NCBI RefSeq assembly: GCF_964340395.1 | Contig: NC_135566.1 | Span: forward strand, 2,501-66,500 | Length of the DNA: 64,000 bases | Reading direction: 5' to 3' | Source: Glandiceps talaboti | Taxonomy: Eukaryota > Hemichordata > Enteropneusta > Spengelidae | Shown here: positions 1 through 14,300 of the stretch, in pieces | Numbering within the stretch: the first letter of the stretch is position 1 | Layout of the letters: each line of letters opens with the position of its first letter | Notes under the pieces: generated by a model | Seen by the model: only the letters and a program-made list of their open reading frames with translations | Databases searched by the model: none | What the model was told of the DNA's origin: nothing | Position numbers and translations under genes: made by a program

Positions 1-3000
1 ATACAAGAGCAGGGTATGTATTGGTTTTGATAGCAAAGTTATCCATGTAGGAAATAACATATACATGTTAGTGTATACTTTTGACCACCACTGTACTACT
101 AATAGTGCTTTGTTTACAAAATGGCTTCCAATGGCAAGAGAGTTTGTCATGTCCTATCCAAAACATTAATCACGTTGGTCCTAAGTCTATGCCTTGCTTA
201 ACAGTAAGAGTTCAAAGGTGACCACGCAAAATCCTTCAAAATCCCTGTACACCGTGAAATATGCACCAAAATTGGAAATTAGTGAACACTAGAATTTAGA
301 AACCGACTCAGACAAGATATTAAGTGTCTGCTTCATGATCATTAACACGAGTAGTTCAGCACACAAAAACTTGTGAAATTCCATATAAATGTGCCTTTTA
401 AAAATTAAAATTACTTTTCCCCATAGGCTAACATGGTTAAAATAATGTGGAAAAAATTGAAATTCAAAAAACATATTTCCGCTAATCATTGTGACATGCA
501 ATTTATAACATTAGTCATTCTGATTAATAAGAGTAGTTCAAGACAAAAAAAACGGTGAATTTATATAGATAAATGCCTTTTACAAATAATGACAGTTTTC
601 CACATGTTAACCTAATGGCAAAAAAAACAGTCAAACAAACATACTTCTACTAGCCATTGAGACATGTGATTTATAACATGAGTCAAGGATATTAATATAC
701 ACCTATCCTGAAAATTTGGTCAAAGAATACTTACAGGAAAAAAAAATTTAATTGAAAAGCAAAGCGCGCCCTCAGTGGTAACGTTTATTTTGACATTTTG
801 AAAACTTAGAAAAACACTCATTTCTCATTATTTTTCGACCACATTTGGTGAGCAGGTACAATTTAGGGTACCTAACAACATATTGACGGCATTAAACCTA
901 AATTCATTTCTCCTTGAATAAATTAACCGGTTAGGGTTATGCATAAACATATTACCCACAATACAACCTTATGATGACATTTGACCCCCGAAATTTATTC
1001 AATCAATGCAAGTAATTTTTATACATCTATCCTTAAGATTGGGTCAAAAAATTCAATCAGGAAGGTACAAAATTAGCCAGTTTTCAAATAAAATCGCGCC
1101 CCCTAGTGGCAATATTCAGGTAAAAAAGTACTCTTCTTTTGATGACTTTGGCAACGTTCAATACCCAAGATGGGGCTTCACAAATGTACTTTATTTATAA
1201 TGTATCTTTATGAAATTGTCAAGTTACATTGCCAACTAACTAATCTACCCGACACTGAAATCAGGGGGTCAAAGGTCAAAGGTCAAAGTAGTGAGAGCCA
1301 GTGCTCAAATTAGAACTTATATCATGAATTTTTTTTCACCATTTACAAATAGAAAATCATAATATCTATATTATAAAGTTATAAACTATATTTAATACCA
1401 GAGCAGGGTATGTATTGGTTTTGATAGCAAAGTTATCCATGTAGGAAATAACATATACATGTTAGTGTATACTTTTGACCACCACTGTACTACTAATAGT
1501 GCTTTGTTTACAAAATGGCTTCCAATGGCAAGAGAGTTTGTCATGTCCTATCCAAAACATTAATCACGTTGGTCCTAAGTCTATGCCTTGCTTAACAGTA
1601 AGAGTTCAAAGGTGACCACGCAAAATCCTTCAAAATCCCTGTACACCGTGAAATATGCACCAAAATTGGAAATTAGTGAACACTAGAATTTAGAAACCGA
1701 CTCAGACAAGATATTAAGTGTCTGCTTCATGATCATTAACACGAGTAGTTCAGCACACAAAAACTTGTGAAATTCCATATAAATGTGCCTTTTAAAAATT
1801 AAAATTACTTTTCCCCATAGGCTAACATGGTTAAAATAATGTGGAAAAAATTGAAATTCCAAAAACATATTTCCGCTAATCATTGTGACATGCAATTTAT
1901 AACATTAGTCATTCTGATTAATAAGAGTAGTTCAAGACAAAAAAAACGGTGAATTTATATAGATAAATGCCTTTTACAAATAATGACAGTTTTCCACATG
2001 TTAACCTAATGGCAAAAAAAACAGTCAAACAAACATACTTCTACTAGCCATTGAGACATGTGATTTATAACATGAGTCAAGGATATTAATATACACCTAT
2101 CCTGAAAATTTGGTCAAAGAATACTTACAGGAAAAAAAAATTTAATTGAAAAGCAAAGCGCGCCCTCAGTGGTAACGTTTATTTTGACATTTTGAAAACT
2201 TAGAAAAACACTCATTTCTCATTATTTTTCGACCACATTTGGTGAGCAGGTACAATTTAGGGTACCTAACAACATATTGACGGCATTAAACCTAAATTCA
2301 TTTCTCCTTGAATAAATTAACCGGTTAGGGTTATGCATAAACATATTACCCACAATACAACCTTATGATGACATTTGACCCCCGAAATTTATTCAATCAA
2401 TGCAAGTAATTTTTATACATCTATCCTTAAGATTGGGTCAAAAAATTCAATCAGGAAGGTACAAAATTAGCCAGTTTTCAAATAAAATCGCGCCCCCTAG
2501 TGGCAATATTCAGGTAAAAAAGTACTCTTCTTTTGATGACTTTGGCAACGTTCAATACCCAAGATGGGGCTTCACAAATGTACTTTATTTATAATGTATC
2601 TTTATGAAATTGTCAAGTTACATTGCCAACTAACTAATCTACCCGACACTGAAATCAGGGGGTCAAAGGTCAAAGGTCAAAGTAGTGAGAGCCAGTGCTC
2701 AAATTAGAACTTATATCATGAATTTTTTTTCACCATTTACAAATAGAAAATCATAATATCTATATTATAAAGTTATAAACTATATTTAATACCAGAGCAG
2801 GGTATGTATTGGTTTTGATAGCAAAGTTATCCATGTAGGAAATAACATATACATGTTAGTGTATACTTTTGACCACCACTGTACTACTAATAGTGCTTTG
2901 TTTACAAAATGGCTTCCAATGGCAAGAGAGTTTGTCATGTCCTATCCAAAACATTAATCACGTTGGTCCTAAGTCTATGCCTTGCTTAACAGTAAGAGTT

Positions 3001-4132
3001 CAAAGGTGACCACGCAAAATCCTTCAAAATCCCTGTACACCGTGAAATATGCACCAAAATTGGAAATTAGTGAACACTAGAATTTAGAAACCGACTCAGA
3101 CAAGATATTAAGTGTCTGCTTCATGATCATTAACACGAGTAGTTCAGCACACAAAAACTTGTGAAATTCCATATAAATGTGCCTTTTAAAAATTAAAATT
3201 ACTTTTCCCCATAGGCTAACATGGTTAAAATAATGTGGAAAAAATTGAAATTCCAAAAACATATTTCCGCTAATCATTGTGACATGCAATTTATAACATT
3301 AGTCATTCTGATTAATAAGAGTAGTTCAAGACAAAAAAAACGGTGAATTTATATAGATAAATGCCTTTTACAAATAATGACAGTTTTCCACATGTTAACC
3401 TAATGGCAAAAAAAACAGTCAAACAAACATACTTCTACTAGCCATTGAGACATGTGATTTATAACATGAGTCAAGGATATTAATATACACCTATCCTGAA
3501 AATTTGGTCAAAGAATACTTACAGGAAAAAAAAATTTAATTGAAAAGCAAAGCGCGCCCTCAGTGGTAACGTTTATTTTGACATTTTGAAAACTTAGAAA
3601 AACACTCATTTCTCATTATTTTTCGACCACATTTGGTGAGCAGGTACAATTTAGGGTACCTAACAACATATTGACGGCATTAAACCTAAATTCATTTCTC
3701 CTTGAATAAATTAACCGGTTAGGGTTATGCATAAACATATTACCCACAATACAACCTTATGATGACATTTGACCCCCGAAATTTATTCAATCAATGCAAG
3801 TAATTTTTATACATCTATCCTTAAGATTGAGTCAAAAAATTCAATCAGGAAGGTACAAAATTAGCCTGTTTTCAAATAAAATCGCGCCCCCTAGTGGCAA
3901 TATTCAGGTAAAAAAGTACTCTTCTTTTGATGACTTTGGCAACGTTCAATACCCAAGATGGGGCTTCACAAATGTACTTTATTTATAATGTATCTTTATG
4001 AAATTGTCAAGTTACATTGCCAACTAACTTATCTACCTGACACTGAAATCGGGGGGTCAAAGGTCAAAGTAGTGAGAGCCAGTGCTCAATTTAGAACTTA
4101 TATCATGAATTTTTTTTCACCATTTACAAATA
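1..4132. repeat. 1394-bp satellite, three tandem units
   Basis: A 1394-bp unit is repeated three times with only scattered differences; the third copy has one fewer GGTCAAA step and a few substitutions. The first unit touches the window edge, so the array probably continues to the left. Inside each unit there are older, degenerate sub-repeats: two related blocks around unit positions 330-480 and 500-620, and two blocks carrying a GCGCCC...AGTGG motif near 765 and 1095. The short reading frames recur identically in each unit and show no codon-level conservation, so I treat the array as non-coding satellite. It ends abruptly where telomere-like repeats begin. Confidence 0.95.
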
Positions 4133-4238
4133 GAACCCTAACCCTAACCCTAACCAACCCTAACCCTTACCCTAACCCTAACCTAACCCTAACCCTAACC
4201 TAACCCTAACCCTAACCTAACCCCATCCCTAACCCTAC
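4133..4238. repeat. Interstitial CCCTAA telomere-like repeat tract
   Basis: About 105 bp of CCCTAA units, mixed with CCTAA and CCCTTA variants, lie directly between the satellite and a Gypsy fragment. The C-rich strand reads left to right, the orientation expected of a chromosome's left end. Satellite lies further left, however, so this is an internal tract. The degenerate units suggest it is not freshly made. Confidence 0.9.
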
Positions 4239-4641
4239 CTGGGAAAGACACCCTTATATAGTAATTAGACAACCAGATCCACAGATACCTGTCTACGTAG
4301 TTCGTCCTGAACACAAGAAGGGGCGAGAGCGCACTTTACATCGTAACCTATTGCTGACGTGTTCTGCTTTGCCGAGACCTGAGATGGTTCAGCATGACAT
4401 AGGACAAACACAGCAAAGGAAGCGAATTCATACAAGACAGAATAACCAGACTGAGGACCACAGTTGTGAAGATACTCTATCTTCAGATGAAGAATATGGA
4501 CTAGAGTTATGCCCAGTTCCTCTGTTGCAGGTTGAGATTTCACGTCCTCCTGGAACAACTAACGGAAATGGAATAGCTACATTACCAGAGTCAGATGTTC
4601 AACCCTTTCTTCAAAATGTCATGAATTTGAAGAGGGAATGA
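4239..4641 (+). mobile_element. Fossil Ty3/Gypsy retrotransposon fragment (end of pol)
   Basis: The translated stretch contains a PVYVVRPE ... GRERTLHRNLL block. This is the motif that follows the integrase core at the C-terminal end of many Ty3/Gypsy polyproteins. Only the end of pol is present; no gag, protease, reverse transcriptase or LTR was recognised nearby. It is a truncated fossil of uncertain age, and its left border coincides with the telomere-like tract. Confidence 0.7.
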
Positions 4642-5819
4642 TACTCACAGCAGTGTACTAAAAGTTTTAAAAATGAAACAAGTTTAGGATTTCTCAAAGT
4701 TTTTATTCAATCATATGTTTACTGTGACTTATTTTGAAGTTGTTCTTTGTCCTTGTCTGAAAAAAGGGAATTATAAATTTGAGCACTGCTATTCATTGAT
4801 ATTCAGATTAAAAATTGTGACTACCTGGCTGTCCAATCTTTCTAAACAATATGTAATATACTCTGTAGAAATGACTTAAAATTACATAATCTTAATTGCC
4901 TTCTATTTCTAAGGTGTAATGTGTAGTACACAATTTTCAAAAAATAGCTTATTGGGAACTGTTATTAGGAATGGAATTTTTTTATGTAGTTAGGTAATGG
5001 TCTACACGTAATGGAATATCTCAGACCACAGTATCTCTATAGTGGTCTGAGATAATCTATATGAATATTTCAGACAATAATAATTGACCCCACTCCCTGT
5101 CAAATGACACCACTTTTTGCAACCAAGGGGCCTTTGTCCCCACTTGTTGGAAACCTTGGCAGAACACTGCCGTCTAACCCCTAGCACACTGATGACAATC
5201 ACGTAAGTGTTTCAAAAAGTTACATACTAAAGTTCAAATTGGATAACTTGAACAAATTGTTAGCGATGTCAATGCCACTTTGATTAGTAGGACGAATGTA
5301 TTAGTACTCCTGATAAAATCACACAATAGAGTTCATGGCTACAGATATACACCCATCAGGATGATAAGTAATTATCTTCTTACAAAGTTGTTCTAAGGAC
5401 TTGTCAACCTTGCTAAAATGAAGGAAAGAGACCTGTAACAAGGATTCAATAAAGATAAGAGAAAGGAAGTTGTAGAGAGACTGACAGGACAGAAAGGACA
5501 GAGAATAGAACTAAAAAAATACAGATTTTTTTTCTTGCCCCCCCCCCCCCTTTTTTTTTTATTTCGCCTGCCCGCCCCGCCCGACTATTCCACTGGAGAT
5601 GAGAAACAAAAAAACAAAAAAGGTCACCCTTAGTAAATGACAATTTTTAGTGAATATATCTTTGGTTATTTGATGAAAAAATACATCCAGTTGCAGCCAG
5701 TGCAGGTTTAATGATGTATTCTTTATGTAAATAAATGAATATCACAATTGACACAAACTGCATTTTATTTCTTTTTTTATTCAGAAATAATATTCAAAAC
5801 TTTATTACAGGTTAAGACA
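4642..5819. other. No gene seen; one short perfect hairpin
   Basis: AT-rich sequence with no supported gene. At 5021-5058 a perfect 13-bp stem (TATCTCAGACCAC and its complement) encloses a 12-nt loop. A C-run followed by a T-run lies at about 5538-5561. Confidence 0.5.
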
Positions 5820-6720
5820 AGTCTTCATAGAAAACAGTCCCCCACAAAAACAAATTACTTCTGTGTGACTAAGAGATGAAATTGATTTATTGTATTAAAT
5901 TTTGACTAAGTAGGTAAAGGTCAGGGTCAAATATAAAGATACTACGAAAACATCTTATCAACAGAAAGGGAACATCTTACACTATAGGAGTAGACATTTG
6001 ACTGAAATCTCTATGTCTTACATTTCCAGAGCTATTTACAGGCAAATTGCTGATTTGTACACCAAATATGGCTTCTATTTAGCAAAACAGTAATATGAGC
6101 ACCAAAATTAATGCATGTGTGTATCCACCCTTGTTTTTCATACATATGCCCAAAATCTTAAAAAATATTAGTCACACTTTAAGTGTCTGGAATATGCAAG
6201 AATTGAATTTGATTTTGAGATTTTACCCTGAAGGTCAAGAGTCACTGTCTTACATAAAACATACACCTGATAGTATGGGGATAGACACTTGAATGAAGTT
6301 GCTATGTAATACAGTTTATAAAAGTTATGCAGTACAAATATGGCAAACATTCAGTAAAAAGTGATACGAGCGTCAAAAGTAATGGTTGGGTATACATGTA
6401 CTTATCTTCTCTTCTATCACCTGTGAATGTGATTTACAAGAAATTGGCATCATTTATTGTCTGTGATATATAAGAAATGGCTTAAATTTTGATATTAACT
6501 GACTTGGCCTTGGTCAAAGGTAGCTTGTAACTGATAATATGGGGTAGACACTTGAATGGAGTCTCTATATTCAGTTTTTGAGTTATGCTGTAAAAAATGA
6601 CTTTTAACTACAAATGTGGCCACCGTTTGGTAAAATTTGCATGTCTTGAAATAAAGTCATGTATATGTCCCATATGTTATGTCACCTTTGTACAAGGTTT
6701 AAATAAAATTAGATATTACA
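5820..6720 (-). repeat. Dispersed repeat family B, copy 1
   Basis: Reading the minus strand, the end near 5820-5850 (GGGGGACTGTTTTCTATGAA) matches the end of a copy at about 42120-42710 and, more loosely, one at 48780-49365. The shared body includes phrases about GGTCAAATATCAAAATCA and TATGCAATATT-like sequence. No coding capacity is evident. The outer border on the 6720 side is uncertain. Confidence 0.5.
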
Positions 6721-6994
6721 TGTCTAAGAAATGACATAATACAGATGGATGGTCTCACCAATGGAACCCATTCTAATAGCCTACCCCTCCCCATGAAGAC
6801 TAAAAGTATAGAGCAAGCTTAAGCGAAGTTTGAATAATTCATGCAACCACCTTCATTTATGTCTGATGAGGTTGAGGGACATCCATGAACACAAAATCTG
6901 TTGTTTCAATCAATGTCATAAATTGGATAATGACATATTGACATTTCCATCTTAAGTATTCGTAAATAGCCCAACCATTCAACAATACCACTGA

Positions 6995-8292
6995 TTATTC
7001 AGGTAGTTCAGATTTTTGACAAAGCCTTGCCAGAAGTCCTGACATTTGTAACAATGACTGCACTCCTTCTGCTATTCTTAGATGAGTGTATCCAATTTCC
7101 TGTGAAAAAAATAAGAAGATATGAAGCTAACTGTTCCTGTTTATACTTGGTAAAGTATGCCTGCATGTTGGTACAGTAAGAGAGACCGACTTATTTTGAA
7201 ACTTTTTCTTTGAATGTTACAATTTTCACATATTGTATATTTGTTGAGTTAAAAAACTCAAACTTGGTCTATCCTGTGTCACATTGTTTTTCCTACAAGA
7301 AAAACATAGTAAAGTTACAGTATTCATTAACCAGATTTAAACTGAATGCCTCTTGTAAGGGCAAAACCAGAGACTTTTGGTCTTACACACATTGTTGGCA
7401 TGCAAAATTCGGAGCAATAGGCATTATACATGATGTACCTCTAATTGGAACATTAATTATATGAAACTATACGACAATTGGCACTTGCATAGTTAACATA
7501 TTACCCAATTATTGAAAAATCGTTAATTATGCAAATTAACCATTACCATTATAAACTACATATACATCAACAAGCTTTAAAGGACACATCATGACATGCA
7601 CTTCCTTACCATCAATGCATACACTAAATTATCTGAAATTTAAAACTTGCATTTTAAAGGTAGTGCCGAATTATCAAAATAGATTGTTTATGCAAATTAC
7701 ACATCACAATAAAAAACTACATAAAAAACTACATCAAACACATGTGATTTGTTATGGTTGATGTATGTACCAAGTCAAATGAAATTTGAAGTTTTTATTC
7801 TTGAGATACAGCCTATTACTGGAAATAATGAATTATGCAAATTATTCATTAAAACTATAAGCTACATCAACAAACTATATAATAATTATAATAATGGTTT
7901 ATTTCCAAACGTTGTGACCTAATGGTCAAAATTACGATTGTTACATTACTTTTTAAAACACACTAAGAACAAAAACAACATCAAATATACATCAAATGCA
8001 CCTTGTTATAGTTAATGCCTGTACAAAATTATGTTGAATGTGAAGTGTGCATTCTTAAGATATAGCCTAATTACTAAAAAACACAATTATGCAAATATCT
8101 AATGTTCATTCGATGTTTACCAAATTTAATCAGTTCTTGTGATTAGCATATGGAAGATGTGTAACAAGTTTCATTAAAATCACTGCAGTACTTTTTGAGA
8201 TATTGTGTCCAAAGATAGACAGATAGCCAGACATACATACATACATACATACATACATACATACATACATACATACATACATACATACATAC

Positions 8293-8323
<31 letters not shown>

Positions 8324-11300
8324 CATACATACATACATACACAGACACAAGCATAACATAAAACAGGTAAAAATTAGAATAGATACCCATTTTTCAACCA
8401 TAGAACTACTTATTAAAATTACCTTGATAAACTCTAGTTTAAGGTACTCTGGCATTTGAGCAGTTTTGCAAACACGAAACATGTTTCCAATGATATCTTC
8501 TGATGAGTATCCCATCATCCAGAGATGTCTTATCAACTGGTAGGCTTCATCGATGTTGGCTTCAACACAGAATTGTAACATCTTTTTGATAACTAGAGGA
8601 TGTGGTTCATCACAGACCTGTGTGAAAAAAGAAACAATGGTAAAATCAGTAATAAGCAGACTATGTGGACCATCACATCACAGACCTGTGTGAATTATAC
8701 ATTGTAGTCCTGAATGGTAATGGTGAAGGAATGTCTTTATTACCTTTAGTCTGTTTACTTTCAGTTTGTTATGGAGTTGTACATGTAGTAATGGGGAATC
8801 TATCTATCTATCTATCTATCTATTAAATTTATATAGCGCCAAATATCCAAAGAAAACAATGTTCAGTGGCGCTTAGAGTTAGAAAGGAGATGAAAAAGCT
8901 CTCTGAAATATGTGAGTTTTCAAGCGTCTTTTGAAAATGTTTACATTGGGAGAGGTTTTAATGTCCAGGGGTAGAGAGTTCCAAAGTTCAGGAGCTGCTG
9001 AAGAGAAGGAGCGGCGACCATAGGAAACCAGATTCCATTTGGGTGTATGCAGAAGGCATTTATCTGATGAACGAAGAGTGTGTAATGAAGAACGAGGTGT
9101 AATTAAGTTCTTGAGATATTGTGGAGAGATTCCATTAAGGGCTTTATAAGTGATGAGCAGAAGTTTGAAAACAATACGATGAGATACTGGAAGCCAATGA
9201 AGTTGTTTTAGAAAAGGGGTTATGTGTTGAATTTCCTGGTGCGCGTAATAATCCTAGCTGCCGTATTTGGGGCACGTTGTAAGCGCTGTAAGTGAACGTC
9301 AGGCAGACCAAATAGTAAGGAATTACAATAGTCTAGCTTCGATGATATGACAGCATGGACGAGGGTGGCACAAGAATCCTGAGAGAGGTATTTCCTGATG
9401 TGTCCATTTTTACGAAGGAGGAAGTAAATGGTGTGGCAGGTGGTAATTATCTGTTGTTGAAATGTATCATTGTCATCAAATATAACACCAATGTTTCTCG
9501 CAGATGAAGTAGTTTCAATTACGCTTGAACATATGTTGATGGAAGTGAGAGGCAACGGCGAATGATCAAATTTGGAATGAATTAAAAGTCTTAGAATCGT
9601 TTAACTTCAGTTTATTTTGCGTCATCCATTTGTTAATATCGTTGACACATTCTTCAATAGAAGATACGGCAGAGGTGGTATTGGATTTCTTAAAAGACAA
9701 GTACAGTTCATTATCGTCAGCGATAATGAATGAATGATTTTGTTACCTAATAGTTTGTTTACTTTCAGTTTGGAGTTGTACATCTAGTAATGGGGAATGA
9801 ATGACTTTGTTACCTTTTAGTTTGTTTACTTTCAGTTTGTTTTGGAGTTATACAAGTAGAAAGCAGTGCTTTGCTGTTGTTGTTTTTTTCCTTTTGTGAA
9901 GTATGTTGTACATATTGTGAATTTTTACATCGTTTTATTGCAGACGTGTAAATTGCACTTAGGGATTAGAACTGCATTATGTATTTTTATATTCACAAAA
10001 CCAATAAATATTGGGTTTACTTTAATATGAGTAAAGTTTTGTATGTTAATGATTTATGAGCAAAGTATGGACACTGGGATGAATCATTATGAAATTAAAC
10101 AATGTTAGGCACTTCTTTTCTTCGTAACAGATGGCCTCGGCATTGTGTGAGCATTGGTTCAAGAGATGAGGGCTTCTAATTATGTTCACATCAGGCTAAA
10201 CTGATGATAACATAGGGCAGGTACAGTTCCCGTTACAAGACATTACAGTGAGGTGTTGGTGCAAGCCTGTGGTTAGCAATGAGCTAGCAGGATGATACCC
10301 CTTTAGCTTTATTTTGAAATGTTTCACCACTGGCAATGCTCTCCCTCTAGGGAAGATGCAGCTGCTTCTATTTTACTGTTTTGGAGGGTCACGGCACTTC
10401 ATGTTAATATTATTACTGTGCATGTTTTCTTGGGCCACAAACCCGACATCTTTGAACAATTTATTTTTGTGGTTCAGCCAGAAGTTTAAAGTTATTTTTG
10501 TTTACTTTTCATTGCCAACGTATTTACTTAACTAGTTCCTTTATCTCACTTCTTTTCATTTCTTTTCAACTTCAGGCAAATAAATATGTAAATATGTGTT
10601 ACCCGACTTTGGTGAAAGTACTTTCCAAAGACTGAGTTGACTACCAGATACTTTTTAAAAGATTGAACACAACAAATATATCTCCACATAAGATCTTCAT
10701 CTTGGCTGGAACTTTGTTTAAGATGTTAGTTATGCGCTTTAGTGACCACGACTGACGGCAACCACAAAAAGGAATAGACTGTGGCCTCCCTAGAGTGAGC
10801 ACGTCACCAATGGCGAAACATTTCATAATGATGCTGTTGGAAAGCAATTCTGGAGTTATACTGTATGTATGAGCAAGCAGTCCAACATTATCTGTACCTT
10901 AAATACATTGTCTCCACTGACGTCACCAAAACCTTGCCAAGTTGACTGTAAATTATTTAATGCCTGGGAAGACAAGAAGATGGAGATTGTTACTCATTGT
11001 ATTAAAACAAATGATTTGTTCAGTGCGTCTTTAAACTGCAATGAATATTTCAAAAATCATACTATTTTAATTATTGGTTTATTTACTTCCTTCAAACTAC
11101 AAAAATCTAAACATGTTTTGAGTGGACAATTACATAAATACTAGGAGAGGCAATATGCAGCATTAATCTGTTATCACTATACACTTTCCATAATTGCTCT
11201 ATGTGAGATGCATGATGCATTGTAAAACTCATGCAAAGCAACTGCACAAATTGCCTGTGTTGCCAAGAAATTTTCTTTTTTTTTCATGAGTCAACAAGCC

Positions 11301-14300
11301 AGGCCTCATTTAAGAGACTTGGACTACTTACTTGTCTCATATCCCCTTGTGATGTAAATATAATGGCTTCCAATCCACTGTCATTGTATGTAACTTGCTC
11401 CTTGTCACAAACTGTTAACAAACGATTCAGCACTTGGGCATCTGTTAATTTAGAGTATCGAAGAACAGCACATCTCGATTGAATAGGCTCTGAAATAATG
11501 GTCAATAATCAACAATTTAAATATTTTATTAACCTCAAAGATCCAACTAAAACCAGTTCAAACTAGATTGCTTCAGAAGTCTAAAACCAGTTCAAACTAG
11601 ATTGCGTCAAGTCTTCAACCAAGACAATAAAAGATATATAAATGATAAGAGATCAAACCAGATTTTTCTTTCATTTTGTTTTTCAATACTTTCTGATAAG
11701 AAACAGTAAGTTTGACTCTAATTAAAAGCTACTAAACACTTTATAAGAAATTGGCTTGAGTTACCGTTACTGATATGACAGGGTTCTGTTGCCAACAGGA
11801 AAGCTATAAAGTATTTGGGAATTTTGTAAGTATATTCTTACCTATAATTTTATCCGATGTATTACAAGCTAATGCAAATCTTGTTGTTTTGGAATAAATT
11901 TCCATGGTTCTCCTGAGTGCTTGTTGAGCACCATCAGTCATGCTGAAAAACATCAAGAAAACAGATCCAATGCTAAATTGCATCACAGAGGAATTCATAC
12001 ACTACTAGTCATTTAAATTTCCATTTTTCTGGTCTGCTATGTTATTTCTGAGGACATCTTACCAAGAGACTGCCATTTGACTTGTCAACACAAAGTTTTA
12101 TTATCAGACAAAGGAGTTCTCAACATTTTTTTAAACTTCATAAATTTCTTTGTCCAAATATTTCTGTAAGTAAATGAAAATTTTCAAGAATTTCAGGACG
12201 TTTAAAAATCACACACACTTTTCTGTATGTAATAGTATAGTTACCGGTTTACTGAATGATGTAGATGTACAGCTACTCAACCAAAGGTGCTATGTTACAG
12301 TACACATGATCTCACAGGAATTAACAGAAGAATGGCCATTGATAGCTTGCACACAACTGTCATATTATCAATACAGTGTCAATCATGGCTATACCCTTCA
12401 GTAAGTTTTATGCCGTACTAAATAATCATGAACCAAATGAACCCCTTCAGCAACTATGGACTAAAACTATAAAATAAAGCTGTCACTTTTGAGGAGTGGC
12501 AATATTTCATTTATGGCTTCCTCTTGCATGAATTTTTCCAATACTTTTCCATTCTGTCATTTTTGTAAATATTTGTGACAAAGACAATTGGCAACATTGA
12601 ATTAAAAATTTTACCTGTCAGCTTCATCTAAAATAATAATTTTGTGTCTTCCTTTCGGCAGTGTCACTTTCTGCTGTGCAAACATTTTGATTTTGTTCCT
12701 GACTACATCAATACCTCTGCAAAAGAAATGATTCATCAAAGATAATTGCTACAGATGAAATGTAAAATGTTGTATTTTCCAATTTATTACTGATAGAAAT
12801 GGCTATAATTACACTCCAAATACAAACAAATCTTACTTTACTTGCTACACATAAGTTTTTTTTAAATCAATACCTGAATATTGATCTTAACAAATCAATT
12901 CATTTACCCTTCATTGTCCTTATTAAGGTATTAAAATGAATATGGTGTTGATGTCAGTTATCAACGTGCCAATCAAGAAACTATTGATGGTCTTCACCAG
13001 CTTTTTTTCCACATTCATACATGCAGACGTACATTTGTACATGTAAACCTGTCCCATCACCTTTGTTTCTCTTGAATAATACAACTTAAAAATTACAGAA
13101 CATAATGTGATATGATATGACATGACTTTAACACCTTTACCTAGCATTTAAACTTGGTACATGAATGAAAATAAGAAACTGAAATACACTCATCTTTCAA
13201 AAAGACAGATATGAAGTGATGACAACTACTGTATGGGTTTATGTAAACTAAAAGATTTTCAAATTATATGCAATAATCTGTTGGCCTGCCTCAATTGAGT
13301 CTCAATCACCTATTACTGCACTATATTTACACTTACCTATCATTAGAAGCATTGAGTTCCAACACAGCATCTTTGAATGCTTGTCCAAGCAATGACCTGG
13401 CTAAACATAAAATACTGGTTGTCTTGCCAGTACCTGGTGGACCCTATTTACATTCATGGAGAACAAAAATAAAAATGGATAGTTTCAACAAACTCAATTT
13501 GCTTTTGCTCAGCTCATAGAGCATTAGGTCAGCACATGTAAGAACAGCAAATTAGTCACAGGGCCCATATGAAACGAGAAAACGTTTAGTTCTTATCTTG
13601 TTTGATATTGTCAATATACTGGTATAATATAATAGCGATAAACCACCCCCTTGGGAAGTGGTATACCGTTCCCAGGGGATGGTTTATTGCTTAATTTAAC
13701 CACCCTACCTGGGGTAGTTTGTTATGCCGAGTTCAAAAAAGGGGTCATTTTATGAACATCTGTTGCCATGGTAACCAAAATCACCATAAAATGTTAATAA
13801 TTTTTCCAAAATTTGACATAAAACATTGAAAAAAAAAGTAATTTAGTGAAAAAATGTCCTTGTTTTAGGCATGTATGATGTAACATAAATTGTATAAAAT
13901 TGGATAACTGTTTCCACAGAAATGTATGGTAGATGTGAAAATTATGTTTTCATTATATACACATATATCTCACAGACAACATTATAAATCTGATAAATAT
14001 CTTTATATTTGCACATTGACCCCACTACAAAGGGCACTTTGTCATGCCGAGTTCAAAAAAGTGGTCATTTAATGAACATCAGTAGCCATGGTAACCAAAA
14101 TGACCATATTATGTGGATTTTTGAAAAATTAAGACATAAAACATTTTTAAAAATTAAAATTTAGGAAAAAATTCCTTCCTGATGGCAGGTATGAGTTGGT
14201 GATATCTGTTGTAACACAAAGTTTCATGTTTTCTGAAATTATCTATCAAAGGTTAAGCAATTCTAAAACTCTAATATTTGATAAATTATCCAGAATTTCT

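Noticed and set aside
289-4203. Small open frames repeated in each satellite unit (70, 64 and 81 codons)
   Set aside because: They recur only because the 1394-bp unit recurs; no family similarity, no splice context, and the last one runs into telomere-like repeats.
4133-4238. A true chromosome end
   Set aside because: Satellite continues on the outer side and the repeats are degenerate and short, so this is an interstitial tract.
8130-8422. Long frames with tyrosine-histidine or cysteine-valine-methionine-tyrosine repeats
   Set aside because: Translation of the CATA microsatellite; only 8423-8617 of this region is a real (RFC2) exon.
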